A stretch of DNA of 64,000 nt. Source: Insolitispirillum peregrinum. Lineage in GTDB: Bacteria > Pseudomonadota > Alphaproteobacteria > Rhodospirillales > Rhodospirillaceae. Made by a program: the position numbers and the translations under genes. Location of the stretch: the NCBI RefSeq assembly GCF_042665255.1, contig NZ_JBHTCD010000009.1. One strand, written 5' to 3'. This document shows positions 43,218 through 52,751 of this stretch, in pieces. Each line of letters opens with the position of its first letter. Positions within the stretch are counted from its first letter, which is position 1. The notes under the pieces were generated by a model that saw nothing but the letters and a program-made list of their open reading frames with translations, made no database searches and was not told where the DNA came from.

Positions 43218-44305
43218 ACATCCTGATCACCGGTGCGGCCCTGGTCGCCCTGACCCTGCTGGCTGGCTGCTCGGAAGAAAAGACTGCCGCCCCCAAACCG
43301 GTGCGCCCGGTCAAAACCGTCAGCGCCCAGTTTCAGGATCTGGGGCAAACCATCGAACAGACCGGCGAAATCCGCCCGCGTCTGGATGTGCCGATGAGCT
43401 TTCGCCTGAACGGGCAAGTGCTGTGGCGGATTGATACCGGCAGCCGGATCAAGGCAGGCGATATCGTCGCCCGGCTGGACAAGACGCCGACCCGCAACGC
43501 CCTGCTGTCGGCGCGCGCCGATCTGGCCAGCGCCAAGGCCGCCCTTGAGCTGGCCCAAACCTCGGCGGAACGGCAGCGCAAGCTGTTTGCCAGCAACTTT
43601 GCCGCACAGGCGCAGGTGCAACAGGCCGACGCCAACCTGAACTCGGCCCGCGCCCGTCTGGATGCGGCACAGGCCGGGCTGGCGACGGCGGAAGAAAACC
43701 TGTCCTACACCGAACTGCGCGCCGCCAATGACGGCATCGTGTCAGCGGTGGGGGTGAATGCCGGACAGGTGGTCAGCGCCGGACAGATGGTGGTCACGGT
43801 CATCGCCGGAGAACAGCGCGATGCGGTGTTTGATTTGCCGGAAAGCATGATCAGCCACACCCGCGAAGGCATTCCGGTCACCGTCCGGCTGGTTTCCGAC
43901 CCGACCGTTCGCACCGCCGGGGTGGTGCGCGAGATCACGCCGTCGGCGGACCCGACCACCCGCACCTATCGCGTCAAGGTCACACTGGGCGACGAAGCCG
44001 CCGCCATGCCGTTTGGCGCGGCGGTGATCGGCACCGCCTCGCTGCGGGAAAAGACCCTCGCCATCCTGCCAGCTTCGGCCCTGACCCGCCACGGCGAACG
44101 CCCGGCGGTGCTGGTGGTCGATCCGGCCACCCACACCCTCAGCTATCACGACATCCAGCTTGAACGCTTTGACGAAGACAACCTGTTCATCAGCGGCGGC
44201 CTGACCCCCGGCGATCTGGTGGTCACCGCCGGGGTCAGCAAGCTGCGCGATGGCGAACTGGTGGCGCTGGAAGCACAGAACGGCAGCACGGGAGGCCAGC
44301 AATGA
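43214..44305 (+). CDS. RND efflux periplasmic adaptor (membrane fusion) lipoprotein
   Basis: 363 residues. Signal peptide with lipobox LLAGC (Cys19), so it is lipid-anchored to the inner membrane. A lipoyl/barrel-sandwich pair (GQVLWRIDTGSRIKAGDIVARLD ... ANDGIVSAVGVNAGQVVSAGQMVVTV) brackets a coiled-coil hairpin (about residues 95-165), then beta-barrel and membrane-proximal domains. Connects the RND pump to an outer-membrane channel, which is not encoded here. Overlaps tetR and the pump by four bases each. Confidence 0.93.
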   Translation: MNILITGAALVALTLLAGCSEEKTAAPKPVRPVKTVSAQFQDLGQTIEQTGEIRPRLDVPMSFRLNGQVLWRIDTGSRIKAGDIVARLDKTPTRNALLSARADLASAKAALELAQTSAERQRKLFASNFAAQAQVQQADANLNSARARLDAAQAGLATAEENLSYTELRAANDGIVSAVGVNAGQVVSAGQMVVTVIAGEQRDAVFDLPESMISHTREGIPVTVRLVSDPTVRTAGVVREITPSADPTTRTYRVKVTLGDEAAAMPFGAAVIGTASLREKTLAILPASALTRHGERPAVLVVDPATHTLSYHDIQLERFDEDNLFISGGLTPGDLVVTAGVSKLRDGELVALEAQNGSTGGQQ

Positions 44306-47300
44306 GCCGCCGGGGCACGGGGTTCAACCTGTCGGCCTGGACCCTGAAACACCAGTCGCTGGTCATTTTCCTGATGCTGGCGGTGATGCTGGGCGGGGTG
44401 ATGAGCTATCAGCGCCTGTCGCGCAACGAAGACCCGCCGTTCACCATCAAGGTGATGGTGGTCAGCGCGCAATGGCCGGGGGCATCGACCACCGACATGA
44501 CCAATCTGGTGACCGACAAGCTGGAAAAACGGCTATCGGAAACGCCGCACCTTGATTTCACCCAAAGCTACACCCGCCCCGGCCAGACGGTGATTTTCGT
44601 CAACCTGCGCGACACCACCCCGCCGGGGCAGGTGCCCGACATCTGGTATCAGGTGCGGAAAAAGGTCGGCGATCTGGCCCCGGAGCTGCCCGCCGGGGTG
44701 CTGGGGCCATTCTACAACGACGAGTTCGGCGATACCTTTGGCAGCCTGTTCGCCTTTACCGGCGACGGTTTTTCCCTGCGCGAGCTGCGCGACCGGGTGG
44801 AACGCATCCGCTCGGAACTGCTCAGCCTGCCTGATATCGGCAAGGTCAACGTGCTGGGGGTGCAGGAAGAAGAAGTGGTGATCACCTTCTCGACCAGCAA
44901 GCTCGCCAGTCTGGGGCTGAATCCCGCGACCGCCATTGATGCCCTGCGGGCACAGAACGCCGTTACTCCGGCGGGAGTGGTGCGCAGTGGTGCGGAAAAC
45001 ATCAGCCTGCGGGTCAGCGGCGCCTTTGCCTCGGAACACAGCCTGAGCGACCTGACCCTGTCGATCGGCGGCCGCTTTGTCCGCCTGAACGATATCGCCT
45101 CGATCGAACGCCGCCTCGAAGACCCCGCCGCCCCGTCGGTGCGGGTCAATGGCGTGCCGGTGATCGCGCTGGCCATTTCGATGGCCGATGGCGGCAACCT
45201 GCTGTCCTTTGGCGCCGCCCTGCACGCACGCATGGAGGCCATCGCCGCCGGTCTGCCGCATGGCATCGAGATGAGCCAGATTGCCGACCAGACGACGGTG
45301 GTGAAAGAGGCCGTGGGCGGCTTTGTGAAAGTCCTGCTCGAAGCGATTGCCATCGTGCTGGCGGTGTCGTTCGTCTCGCTCGGCACCCGCGCCGGGCTGG
45401 TGATCAGTGCCGCCATTCCGCTGGTGCTGGCGATGACCTTTGTCGGCATGGAACTGACCGGCATCGGCCTGCAACGCGTCTCGCTGGGGGCGCTGATCAT
45501 CGCCCTCGGGCTGCTGGTCGATGATGCGATGATCACCGTGGAATCAATGGTCTCCGGGCTGGAACAGGGGCAGGACAAGGCCACCGCCTCGTGCCGCGCC
45601 TATGACACCACCGCCTTTCCGATGCTGACCGGCACGCTGGTGATGATCGCAGGCTTCATCCCGGTCGGCTTTGCCGCCTCCAGCGCCGGGGAATACACCT
45701 TCTCGCTGTTCATGGTGGTGCTGATTTCCCTCGTCTGCTCGTGGGTGGTGGCGGTGCTGTTTGCCCCGCTGCTGGGAACGTGGATTCTACCGCGCACCCT
45801 GCGTCACCATGCCCATCAGGAAGGCCGCTTGCTGCGCGGCTACCGGCAGGTTCTGGACTGGGCGCTCAGCCACCGCTGGCAGACCCTGACCGCCGCCCTG
45901 CTGGCCTTCGCGATTTCACTGGTCGGCATGACCAGGGTCGAACAGCAGTTCTTCCCGGCGTCCGACCGCCCCGAGCTGCTGGTCAATCTGGCCCTGCCGC
46001 AAAACGCCTCGCGCGAGGCCACCGACAGCCGGGCGCAGGCACTGGAAGCGGTGCTGGCCCAGGACCCGGACGTGGTGCGCTTTACCACCTATGTCGGGTC
46101 GGGATCGGTGCGCTTCTATCTGCCGATGGACCTGCAACTGGAAAACGACAACGTCAGTGAAACCGTCGTCGTCACCAAGGGCATCGCCGAGCGGGATCAG
46201 GTGCGCAAGCGGCTGGCGGCGGTGATGGAACGGGATTTCAGCGACATCATCACCCGCGTCTCACCGCTGGAACTGGGGCCGCCGGTGGGCTGGCCGCTGA
46301 AATACCGCGTCGCCGGTCCCGATTTCGCCACCGTGCGCGGGCTGGCGGCACAGGTGGCCGCGCTGGTGGCCGATGATCCGCACACCCGTGACATCAACCT
46401 CAACTCCGGCGAGCCGCAACGCCGCCTGACGGTGGCGGTCAACCAGATCGAAGCCCGCGCCCTCGGCCTCAGTTCGGAAAGCATCGCCAGCGCGCTGGCC
46501 TCGGTGTTTGCCGGTCAGACGGTGACCGCCGTCCGCGATGGCGACCGCCTGCTGAACGTGGTGGTGAAAGGCAACGACGACGAACGCACCTCGCTGGCAA
46601 CACTGGGGAACCTGATGCTGCACACCGGCGATGGCCGCTCGGTGCCGCTGCGGCAGGTGGCCACCCTGTCCTATGGCTTTGAAGAGCCGATTGTCTGGCG
46701 GCGCAACGGCAAGCCGGTGATCACCGTGCAGGCCGACGTTGCCAAGGGCATTCAACCGGCGACGGTGGCGATGGCCCTGAACGAGCGGATTGCCGACCTG
46801 CGGGCCAAACTGCCGTTCGGCTATACCATCGAAGCCGGTGGCATCACCGAAGAAGCCGCCAAGGGCAGCGATTCCGTCTTTGCGGTGGTGCCGGTGATGC
46901 TGCTGGTGATCGTCGCCCTGCTGATGGTGCAACTCCAAAGCTTCAGCCGCATGGGGCTGGCGGTGGCGATGGCTCCGTTCGGCCTGATCGGGGTGGTCGC
47001 TGCCATGCTGCCCAGCGGCGCCCCGATGGGTTTCGTCGCCCAGCTTGGCGTCATCGCCCTGTCGGGGATGATCATCCGCAATGCGGTGATCCTGATTCAG
47101 GAAGTCGATCACAACATCAGCATCGGCCTCGAACCACAGGTCGCCGTCACCACCGCCAGCCTGCACCGCTCGCGCCCGATCGTGCTGACCGCCTGCGCCG
47201 CCATTCTGGGGATGATCCCGATTTCCGGGCAAATCTTCTGGGGACCGATGGCCTATGCGATGATCGGCGGTCTGGCCGCCGCCACCGTGCTGACGCTGGT

Positions 47301-47388
47301 GCTGCTGCCCTGCTTCCTGCTGTGGCTGCTGGAAGCCGAAGCGCGGCGGCGGGCGAAGGCAGAGGGAGTGGCGGAGGCGGTGAGCTGA
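44302..47388 (+). CDS. RND-superfamily efflux pump, inner-membrane subunit
   Basis: 1028 residues, standard for the HAE1/AcrB class. Twelve membrane helices in two halves; helix 4 carries the proton-relay aspartates in IIALGLLVDDAMITVESM. The N-terminus (FNLSAWTLKHQSLVIFLMLAVMLGGVMSYQRLSRNEDPPFTIKVMVV) resembles the subgroup with divergent substrate range (heavy-metal-free, VexF-like) rather than AcrB itself. Uses the proton gradient to expel drugs or solvents through the adaptor and an external TolC-like channel. Last gene of the operon; element copy H follows. Confidence 0.95.
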   Translation: MSRRGTGFNLSAWTLKHQSLVIFLMLAVMLGGVMSYQRLSRNEDPPFTIKVMVVSAQWPGASTTDMTNLVTDKLEKRLSETPHLDFTQSYTRPGQTVIFVNLRDTTPPGQVPDIWYQVRKKVGDLAPELPAGVLGPFYNDEFGDTFGSLFAFTGDGFSLRELRDRVERIRSELLSLPDIGKVNVLGVQEEEVVITFSTSKLASLGLNPATAIDALRAQNAVTPAGVVRSGAENISLRVSGAFASEHSLSDLTLSIGGRFVRLNDIASIERRLEDPAAPSVRVNGVPVIALAISMADGGNLLSFGAALHARMEAIAAGLPHGIEMSQIADQTTVVKEAVGGFVKVLLEAIAIVLAVSFVSLGTRAGLVISAAIPLVLAMTFVGMELTGIGLQRVSLGALIIALGLLVDDAMITVESMVSGLEQGQDKATASCRAYDTTAFPMLTGTLVMIAGFIPVGFAASSAGEYTFSLFMVVLISLVCSWVVAVLFAPLLGTWILPRTLRHHAHQEGRLLRGYRQVLDWALSHRWQTLTAALLAFAISLVGMTRVEQQFFPASDRPELLVNLALPQNASREATDSRAQALEAVLAQDPDVVRFTTYVGSGSVRFYLPMDLQLENDNVSETVVVTKGIAERDQVRKRLAAVMERDFSDIITRVSPLELGPPVGWPLKYRVAGPDFATVRGLAAQVAALVADDPHTRDINLNSGEPQRRLTVAVNQIEARALGLSSESIASALASVFAGQTVTAVRDGDRLLNVVVKGNDDERTSLATLGNLMLHTGDGRSVPLRQVATLSYGFEEPIVWRRNGKPVITVQADVAKGIQPATVAMALNERIADLRAKLPFGYTIEAGGITEEAAKGSDSVFAVVPVMLLVIVALLMVQLQSFSRMGLAVAMAPFGLIGVVAAMLPSGAPMGFVAQLGVIALSGMIIRNAVILIQEVDHNISIGLEPQVAVTTASLHRSRPIVLTACAAILGMIPISGQIFWGPMAYAMIGGLAAATVLTLVLLPCFLLWLLEAEARRRAKAEGVAEAVS

Positions 47389-47403
47389 GGGAGGGGGGGG
47401 AAA

Positions 47404-47446
47404 CGGGGTCGTGGAGCGCTGCTCCACACCTCGCCCGGACCCCATT
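47404..47446 (+). repeat. Dispersed hairpin element, copy H (fragment)
   Basis: GTCGTGGAGCGCTGCTCCAC then CTCGC, CCGGACCCCATTTTATGG. The GGGGCC hairpin is deleted and no terminal repeat is visible. Directly after the RND gene. Confidence 0.7.
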
Positions 47447-47705
47447 TTATGGGGAAGGCACTCCGAGCCTTTCCCCGATGATCACCTCTGTTGCGGGTAC
47501 ACCGTAAATTTCACATGTCAACATATAAATAAAAAGCATCCTGCACATAATATCGCCAGGATCAATTCATAAATATTACTTGTTTTTAACCCCACCTCAC
47601 CATCACACTCCCCAAAAGCGAAGAAGCTCCGTGTCATCGCGTCCAAAGACACGGGGCAAGTCTTCATGAAAATTGACGCATCCCAATATCAGAAGAGATA
47701 AAATT
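47447..47705. other. AT-rich region upstream of the secreted-paralogue cluster
   Basis: No gene supported. Its AT-rich core (47500-47590) is a probable promoter. CCGTGTC (47629-47635) and GACACGG (47648-47654) form a hairpin without a T-run, about 50 bases before the first paralogue. Confidence 0.5.
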
Positions 47706-48740
47706 GTGAGAAAACCCGCAAGGATTGTACTATCCATTTTTGTACTGGTCTTCCTTTTCAACATCAACAGTGCCATTGCCGATACGCCAGCCCTCACCAG
47801 CCGTCAGGAAGAAATCGGGCGCATCGCACTTGATCCGAATGGATACATTACAAAAGAACTGCATGATGAATTCTGGTCATTCATGCCAGAAGACGAGATG
47901 AACGACCCTGTTCAGCGGAAAAATCTTTCTGCCGAAATAGATGCGGGCATTGGCCTCAGCGTACGCCTTCGCAAGGAACTCTGGGATAGCGTTGAAGCAA
48001 GTCTGGCGGCAAGGCGGGTCGTCAAGACACCTGGCTATGAACAGGCCAATCGTGCCTTCATGGCAATGTCAGATAATCCGGTCATCAAACAGGATCTTGC
48101 ACGCGTGATCGCAGTCAACGAGGAAACGCTCAAGGCGGCAGCCACAGGTTCCCCCATACAGATCGCAGACGGTCTCGCCTATATCACGATGGACACGTTG
48201 GCTGACGCCCGGAAAGGACAGGAAGGCTCACTGGCCCGCGTACGGCTTCTGGCCTCGCCGGACTGGAAACCAGTGGTCCGTGAATTCCGCTATCCCGCCG
48301 CCCACGTCGCAATCTTGTCGATTATCCCGTACGTTTATCAGCAAAAAAGCGTTTCCGAGGCGAATAAGCCCAGGATGACATCCACGCTTCTCGGAAATGC
48401 GATCGATGCCAGCAGAAGCGTCACGATCACCTATAACGAGATCGGTCTTAAAATCAAAGACCCAAAGACCGTCATGCCCAGAATCGTCAAGGAAGCCACC
48501 AAGGGAATTAACGCGAAAACAATCGCGCAGACAGCATCCGAAAAATGGAGGGGAATGGACTCATCCAGCGCTATTTCTCAAGCCAAAGTATCTGATACGT
48601 CTGTATTTATCGCCGTCACTGCCGTCAACACACCGCACTATGATGGCTATATGGTTCTTACGGCATGGTCTGAATTATCAGCGCTGGATGCCAGTGCAAC
48701 TCTGGAGGCATTGAAAAGCTCCATCCAGATTATTGACTAA
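47706..48740 (+). CDS. Secreted protein of unknown function, paralogue 1 of 3
   Basis: 344 residues from a GTG start with an AGAAGAGA site; a TTG at 47673 is less likely because the GTG form matches the lengths of its two neighbours (346 and 345). Signal peptide MRKPARIVLSIFVLVFLFNINSAIA, then a mature domain with the shared motifs NGYITKELHDEFWS, ATGSPI, LASPDW, YPAAHVAILSIIP, EKWRGM, HYDGYMVLT and the terminal SSIQIID. No cysteine, no lipobox and no later membrane helix, so it is probably periplasmic or exported. Visibly richer in A and T than flanking genes. Family not recognised. Confidence 0.8.
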   Translation: MRKPARIVLSIFVLVFLFNINSAIADTPALTSRQEEIGRIALDPNGYITKELHDEFWSFMPEDEMNDPVQRKNLSAEIDAGIGLSVRLRKELWDSVEASLAARRVVKTPGYEQANRAFMAMSDNPVIKQDLARVIAVNEETLKAAATGSPIQIADGLAYITMDTLADARKGQEGSLARVRLLASPDWKPVVREFRYPAAHVAILSIIPYVYQQKSVSEANKPRMTSTLLGNAIDASRSVTITYNEIGLKIKDPKTVMPRIVKEATKGINAKTIAQTASEKWRGMDSSSAISQAKVSDTSVFIAVTAVNTPHYDGYMVLTAWSELSALDASATLEALKSSIQIID

Positions 48741-48790
48741 CAAATTGGAAAAATAAAACTAAAACAAATGGACAGAGAGTCTAAGTAAAA

Positions 48791-49831
48791 ATGAAAGTGT
48801 CAAAGATCATATCACTATTAACAGCAACAATACTTGCAATGACGGTGACCATGAGAACCGCAAACAGCGCCGATATACCGCTGCTCAATGCGATGCAAAA
48901 TGACATATTCCGCATCGTCGAACACAAGAATGGCTACATCACAAAAGAAATGCACGATGACTTCTGGTCCCAAATACCGGAAGAGAAGATCAAGACCCCG
49001 CAAATACGGCAGGGCACCATCCTTGATCTGAACGCCACCCTCCTGATGGGGTACAGCCTGAAAAAAGAAGCTCTGGAAAGCACCCGAGCCAGTATGAAAG
49101 CCGGTAAAATCATCCACACCCCTGGCTACAAAGAGGCCAGGCGTGACTATCTGACCCTGGGGAAACTGCCCCAAAACAAACAACTGATAGATGACTTGCT
49201 CGCCAGCAACGATGCCATGATCAAGGCGGGCGCCACCGGCTCCCCCTTTCAAAGCCCCAAGGGACCGATCCCCATCACCGCCGAACTGCTTGATACGGTG
49301 CAACAGGGGATCAATGGTCAGGTGGCCCGCATCAAGCTGTTGATCTCACCGGACTGGAACCCGCACATCAGCGAAACGCGTTACCCCCAGGCCCACATTG
49401 CCATTCGGTCCATTGTCCCTTTCAATGTCCTCGTGCGGGGCCGCAGCAGCGCCGAAAGAGGCCCGGTCATGTCGGTGCTGTTTGAAAATGCCATCGATGA
49501 GAACAGAAACGTCGTGGTCTCTTACGTCAACCTTGGCACGCCGCTGGGCAATCCAGAGAATGACATGGCACAACTTGTGGCCGCGATTGCCCAGGCGACA
49601 AACTCAAAGTTCCTCGCCCCGATCAGCCACGAGACATGGCGGGGCATGTCTTCGGCAAAAGGAGACATACAGTCCACACACACGGGTGGCAGCTCCTTCA
49701 TGTCGGTCCGCATCGTCAATCTCCCCCAGTACACCGGATATCTGATCCTGCGTGTCGGGTCGACCATATCACTCCCGGATTCATCCCTGACGCTGCATTC
49801 GCTGGAAGAGTCACTACAGATCATTGATTGA
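48791..49831 (+). CDS. Secreted protein of unknown function, paralogue 2 of 3
   Basis: 346 residues; AGAGAG precedes the ATG. Signal peptide to about residue 27 (MKVSKIISLLTATILAMTVTMRTANSA). Same motif order as its neighbours: NGYITKEMHDDFWS, HTPGYKEA, ATGSPF, LISPDW, YPQAHIAIRSIVP, ETWRGMSSAKGD, QYTGYLIL and the end ESLQIID. Cysteine-free. 50 bp after paralogue 1, probably on the same transcript. Paralogues 2 and 3 share SPKGPI/TPKGPI and SSAKG/HSAKG and look closer to each other than to paralogue 1. Confidence 0.8.
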   Translation: MKVSKIISLLTATILAMTVTMRTANSADIPLLNAMQNDIFRIVEHKNGYITKEMHDDFWSQIPEEKIKTPQIRQGTILDLNATLLMGYSLKKEALESTRASMKAGKIIHTPGYKEARRDYLTLGKLPQNKQLIDDLLASNDAMIKAGATGSPFQSPKGPIPITAELLDTVQQGINGQVARIKLLISPDWNPHISETRYPQAHIAIRSIVPFNVLVRGRSSAERGPVMSVLFENAIDENRNVVVSYVNLGTPLGNPENDMAQLVAAIAQATNSKFLAPISHETWRGMSSAKGDIQSTHTGGSSFMSVRIVNLPQYTGYLILRVGSTISLPDSSLTLHSLEESLQIID

Positions 49832-49953
49832 CGGGCTACGCGAAACACGGCGAGCGACATCACGGGCGAGGAGAGTCGGGTGGCAGCCTGCTTTTGCTCC
49901 TCGATTTGCGTTTCCCAAGTCAGTTTTCAGGAAAACAATTGAAAGACTCATTG

Positions 49954-50991
49954 ATGAAGAAAATTTTCTCGCGAATTATTCCTATGGCAATAATTGCAAT
50001 TTTTACAACAACACCCAGCACATCACATGCTGAAAAATTCATGATAACATATGAACAGTTAGATATATATAACACGGTATCAGCCGAGGATGGGTACATA
50101 ACAAAAGAACTTCATGATGAATTCTGGTCCATGATGCCAAAAGAGGAAATGAATGACCCGGAAAAACGGAAGATCATTATAAGCAGCCTGGAGACAACCC
50201 TCTTGCTGCGGGAACGCCTGCAAAAGGAACTCTGGAACAGCATCAAAGCCAGCATGGCAAAAAAGAAGGTCGTCCAAACCCCTGACTACAAACAGGTCCA
50301 AAGCGCCTTTCTGGCCAGCGTAACCGACCCTGCCGCCAAACGGGATATGGAACAGCGGATGGCCTTTAACGACGCCATGATCAAGGCGGCGGCAACAGGC
50401 ATGCCGATTGAAACCCCGAAAGGTCCCATCAGCATCACTCCCGGACTGCTTGCCAAGGCCTTGCCGGGACTGGATGCCTCACTGGTCCGCACGCAGCTTC
50501 TGGTCTCACCGGACTGGTCCCCACCGATGCTCAAGATACCCTATCCGGGGGCTCACGTTGCCATTACGTCCATCATCCCTTTTCGGACCCGCCAGAACGT
50601 TGACATTGGGTCTGCGGACCACCTCGCCACATCGGTGATTCTCGAAAATACAGTCAGCGAGGACAGGACCCTGACCGTTTCTTACACCAATGAAGGCCAG
50701 CCGATGAAGAATCCGGAAGCGATGACCGCACAGATTCTGACCAGTGTTTCAGAAGAAAACGGTTTCTCGCTTCTGGCCCCCATTTCCAAGGAGCGCTGGC
50801 GGGGTCTGCACTCGGCGAAAGGTATCTTCAAGATCACCTCGCACGATACCACCAGCTTCATGTCGCTCCGCCTCGTCGATCTGCCACACCATACCGGCTA
50901 CATGTACCTGACCGCAGAATCAGGCCTGTCAACAGATGACGCCTCGCAGATGCTGAAATCACTGGAAGAGTCGTTACAGTTTATCGATTAG
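49954..50991 (+). CDS. Secreted protein of unknown function, paralogue 3 of 3
   Basis: 345 residues from ATG 49954 (MKKIFSRIIPMAIIAIF), giving a signal peptide ending TSHA near residue 26; a longer in-frame start at 49828 would read through the intergenic gap. Motifs: DGYITKELHDEFWS, VQTPDYKQ, ATGMPIETPKGPI, LVSPDW, YPGAHVAITSIIP, ERWRGLHSAKG, HHTGYMYLT and the end ESLQFID. Cysteine-free. 122 bp after paralogue 2; no terminator was seen between them. Confidence 0.8.
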   Translation: MKKIFSRIIPMAIIAIFTTTPSTSHAEKFMITYEQLDIYNTVSAEDGYITKELHDEFWSMMPKEEMNDPEKRKIIISSLETTLLLRERLQKELWNSIKASMAKKKVVQTPDYKQVQSAFLASVTDPAAKRDMEQRMAFNDAMIKAAATGMPIETPKGPISITPGLLAKALPGLDASLVRTQLLVSPDWSPPMLKIPYPGAHVAITSIIPFRTRQNVDIGSADHLATSVILENTVSEDRTLTVSYTNEGQPMKNPEAMTAQILTSVSEENGFSLLAPISKERWRGLHSAKGIFKITSHDTTSFMSLRLVDLPHHTGYMYLTAESGLSTDDASQMLKSLEESLQFID

Positions 50992-51040
50992 GGCCGCATT
51001 TTCCGAGCCGTTGACCGGAGACGGGCAACTTGAAAATGCT

Positions 51041-52678
51041 CTAAAACAAACTCTCCTGCCTGCCGTCCCCGGCCTTGCCCTTGCGGGCCGCCGGACGGCG
51101 GGCGGGAGGCTCTGCCGGGCCGGGGGCCGAGCCATCATCGAGCGGGCCATGCACCTGCGCCGATACGTCGCCATCGTGGAACTGCACCCGCACCGCCCCG
51201 GCGGCCACAGCGGCGGCTTGCCCGGACAGAACCGCGCCCTGCTCATCGCGCACCAGCGCATAGCCCCGGCGCAAGACGGCTTCGTGCGAGCTGGCCTGAA
51301 GCCGCTCGCTGGCGGCGGTCAGGCGTTGCGACAGGTCGGCCAGCCGCCACTCAAAGGCCTGGTGCTGGCGTTGCCCCAGCCCCTCAAGGTCACGCCCGGC
51401 CCGCGCCATGCCGTTCAGCACCCCGTCAGGGCGCAGGCGGGTGGTCAGATGGCCCAGCCGGGTTGCCTGATCGCGCATCACGTAGTCAGTCGCCGAGCGC
51501 AAGGCAGCCGCCGTTTGCCCCAACTGCGCCTGCTTGGCGGCGATCTGCTCGCGCGGGCTGCGCAGGGCGGCGCCCAACTGGCGGACCTCGGCCAGACGGC
51601 GATCGAGATAGCCGCGCCCGGCGCGGGCCAGCCGTTCGCTACGCTCATCCAGCCGCTGGACCTGCTCTTCCAGAAGGCGCTCAATCGGTGGCAAGCCGCG
51701 CGCCAGCCCTTCGAGGCGCATTGCCCGTTCGGCGATCAGCCGTCGCAGACTGCCGGTCAGCCGCTGGCCGCCCTCGCGCACCTGCGCCAGCAGGTCCAGC
51801 CGCACCGGCACCACCATTTCGGCGGCTCCGGTGGGAGTCGGAGCGCGCAGGTCGGCGGCAAAGTCGCACAGGGTGGTATCGGTTTCATGGCCGACCGCCG
51901 AAATCACCGGGATGTCCGAGGCTGCCACCGCCCGCACCACCAGTTCTTCGTTAAAGGCCATCAGGTCTTCCAGCGAGCCACCGCCGCGCGCCACGATCAG
52001 CACATCCGGGCGCGGCGCCGCCCCCCGGCCATCGGCAGGCAGGGCATTAAAGCCCGCCACCGCCCGCGCCACCTGCTGGGCGGCACCTTCGCCCTGCACC
52101 AGCACCGGCCAGACCAGCACATGCACCGGAAAGCGGTCGTTCAGGCGATGGAGAATGTCACGGATCACCGCCCCGGTCGGGCTGGTGATCACCCCGATGG
52201 TGCGCGGCAGGAACGGCAGGGACCGCTTGCGTTCAGGAGCAAACAGCCCTTCGGCGGCCAGACGGCGGCGGCGCTCTTCCAGCATCTTCAGCAGGGCACC
52301 CTGCCCGGCCAGTTCCATGCTTTCGATGACGATCTGATAGGATGACCGCCCCGGATAGGTGGTCAGGCGACCGACGGCGATCACCTCCAGCCCTTCCTCC
52401 GGGCGGATCGACAGCTTGCTGTAACTGCCGCGCCAGATGATGGCGTCAATCACCGCAGAGTCGTCTTTCAGGCGCAGATAGCAATGCCCCGACCCGGCCA
52501 GCTTGGGCTGGCTGATTTCGCCGCGCACCCGCACATGGGAATAGGTCTCCTCGACCGTCCGCTTCAGCGCGGCGGACAATTCCGAGACAGAACGCGCCGG
52601 AGCATTATGGGAACGCTCGGCGGTGGCGGAGGGGGCGGCGGCCTCAAAAAGGCCGCGATCATCGGCAGGACTGGTCAT
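51041..52678 (-). CDS. xseA: Exodeoxyribonuclease VII large subunit
   Basis: 545 residues. N-terminal OB fold (VSELSAALKRTVEETYSHVRVRGEISQPKLAGSGHCYLRLKDD), catalytic domain with ERRRRLAAEGLF, IGVITSPTGAVIRDI, IVARGGGSLEDLMAFNEE and AVGHETDTTLCDFAADLRAPTPTGAAE, then a long coiled coil and a Pro/Ala/Arg-rich tail. With XseB it degrades single-stranded DNA in repair. It is divergent from purD, with 73 bp between starts. xseB is not in the window. Confidence 0.96.
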   Translation of the reverse strand: MTSPADDRGLFEAAAPSATAERSHNAPARSVSELSAALKRTVEETYSHVRVRGEISQPKLAGSGHCYLRLKDDSAVIDAIIWRGSYSKLSIRPEEGLEVIAVGRLTTYPGRSSYQIVIESMELAGQGALLKMLEERRRRLAAEGLFAPERKRSLPFLPRTIGVITSPTGAVIRDILHRLNDRFPVHVLVWPVLVQGEGAAQQVARAVAGFNALPADGRGAAPRPDVLIVARGGGSLEDLMAFNEELVVRAVAASDIPVISAVGHETDTTLCDFAADLRAPTPTGAAEMVVPVRLDLLAQVREGGQRLTGSLRRLIAERAMRLEGLARGLPPIERLLEEQVQRLDERSERLARAGRGYLDRRLAEVRQLGAALRSPREQIAAKQAQLGQTAAALRSATDYVMRDQATRLGHLTTRLRPDGVLNGMARAGRDLEGLGQRQHQAFEWRLADLSQRLTAASERLQASSHEAVLRRGYALVRDEQGAVLSGQAAAVAAGAVRVQFHDGDVSAQVHGPLDDGSAPGPAEPPARRPAARKGKAGDGRQESLF

Positions 52679-52751
52679 GGCTGACAGTTATGCTACAAAC
52701 AGGCGGCGGCGTGAATGCCTTAAGATGATACAAGATGCGAAAGGGTTTCCG

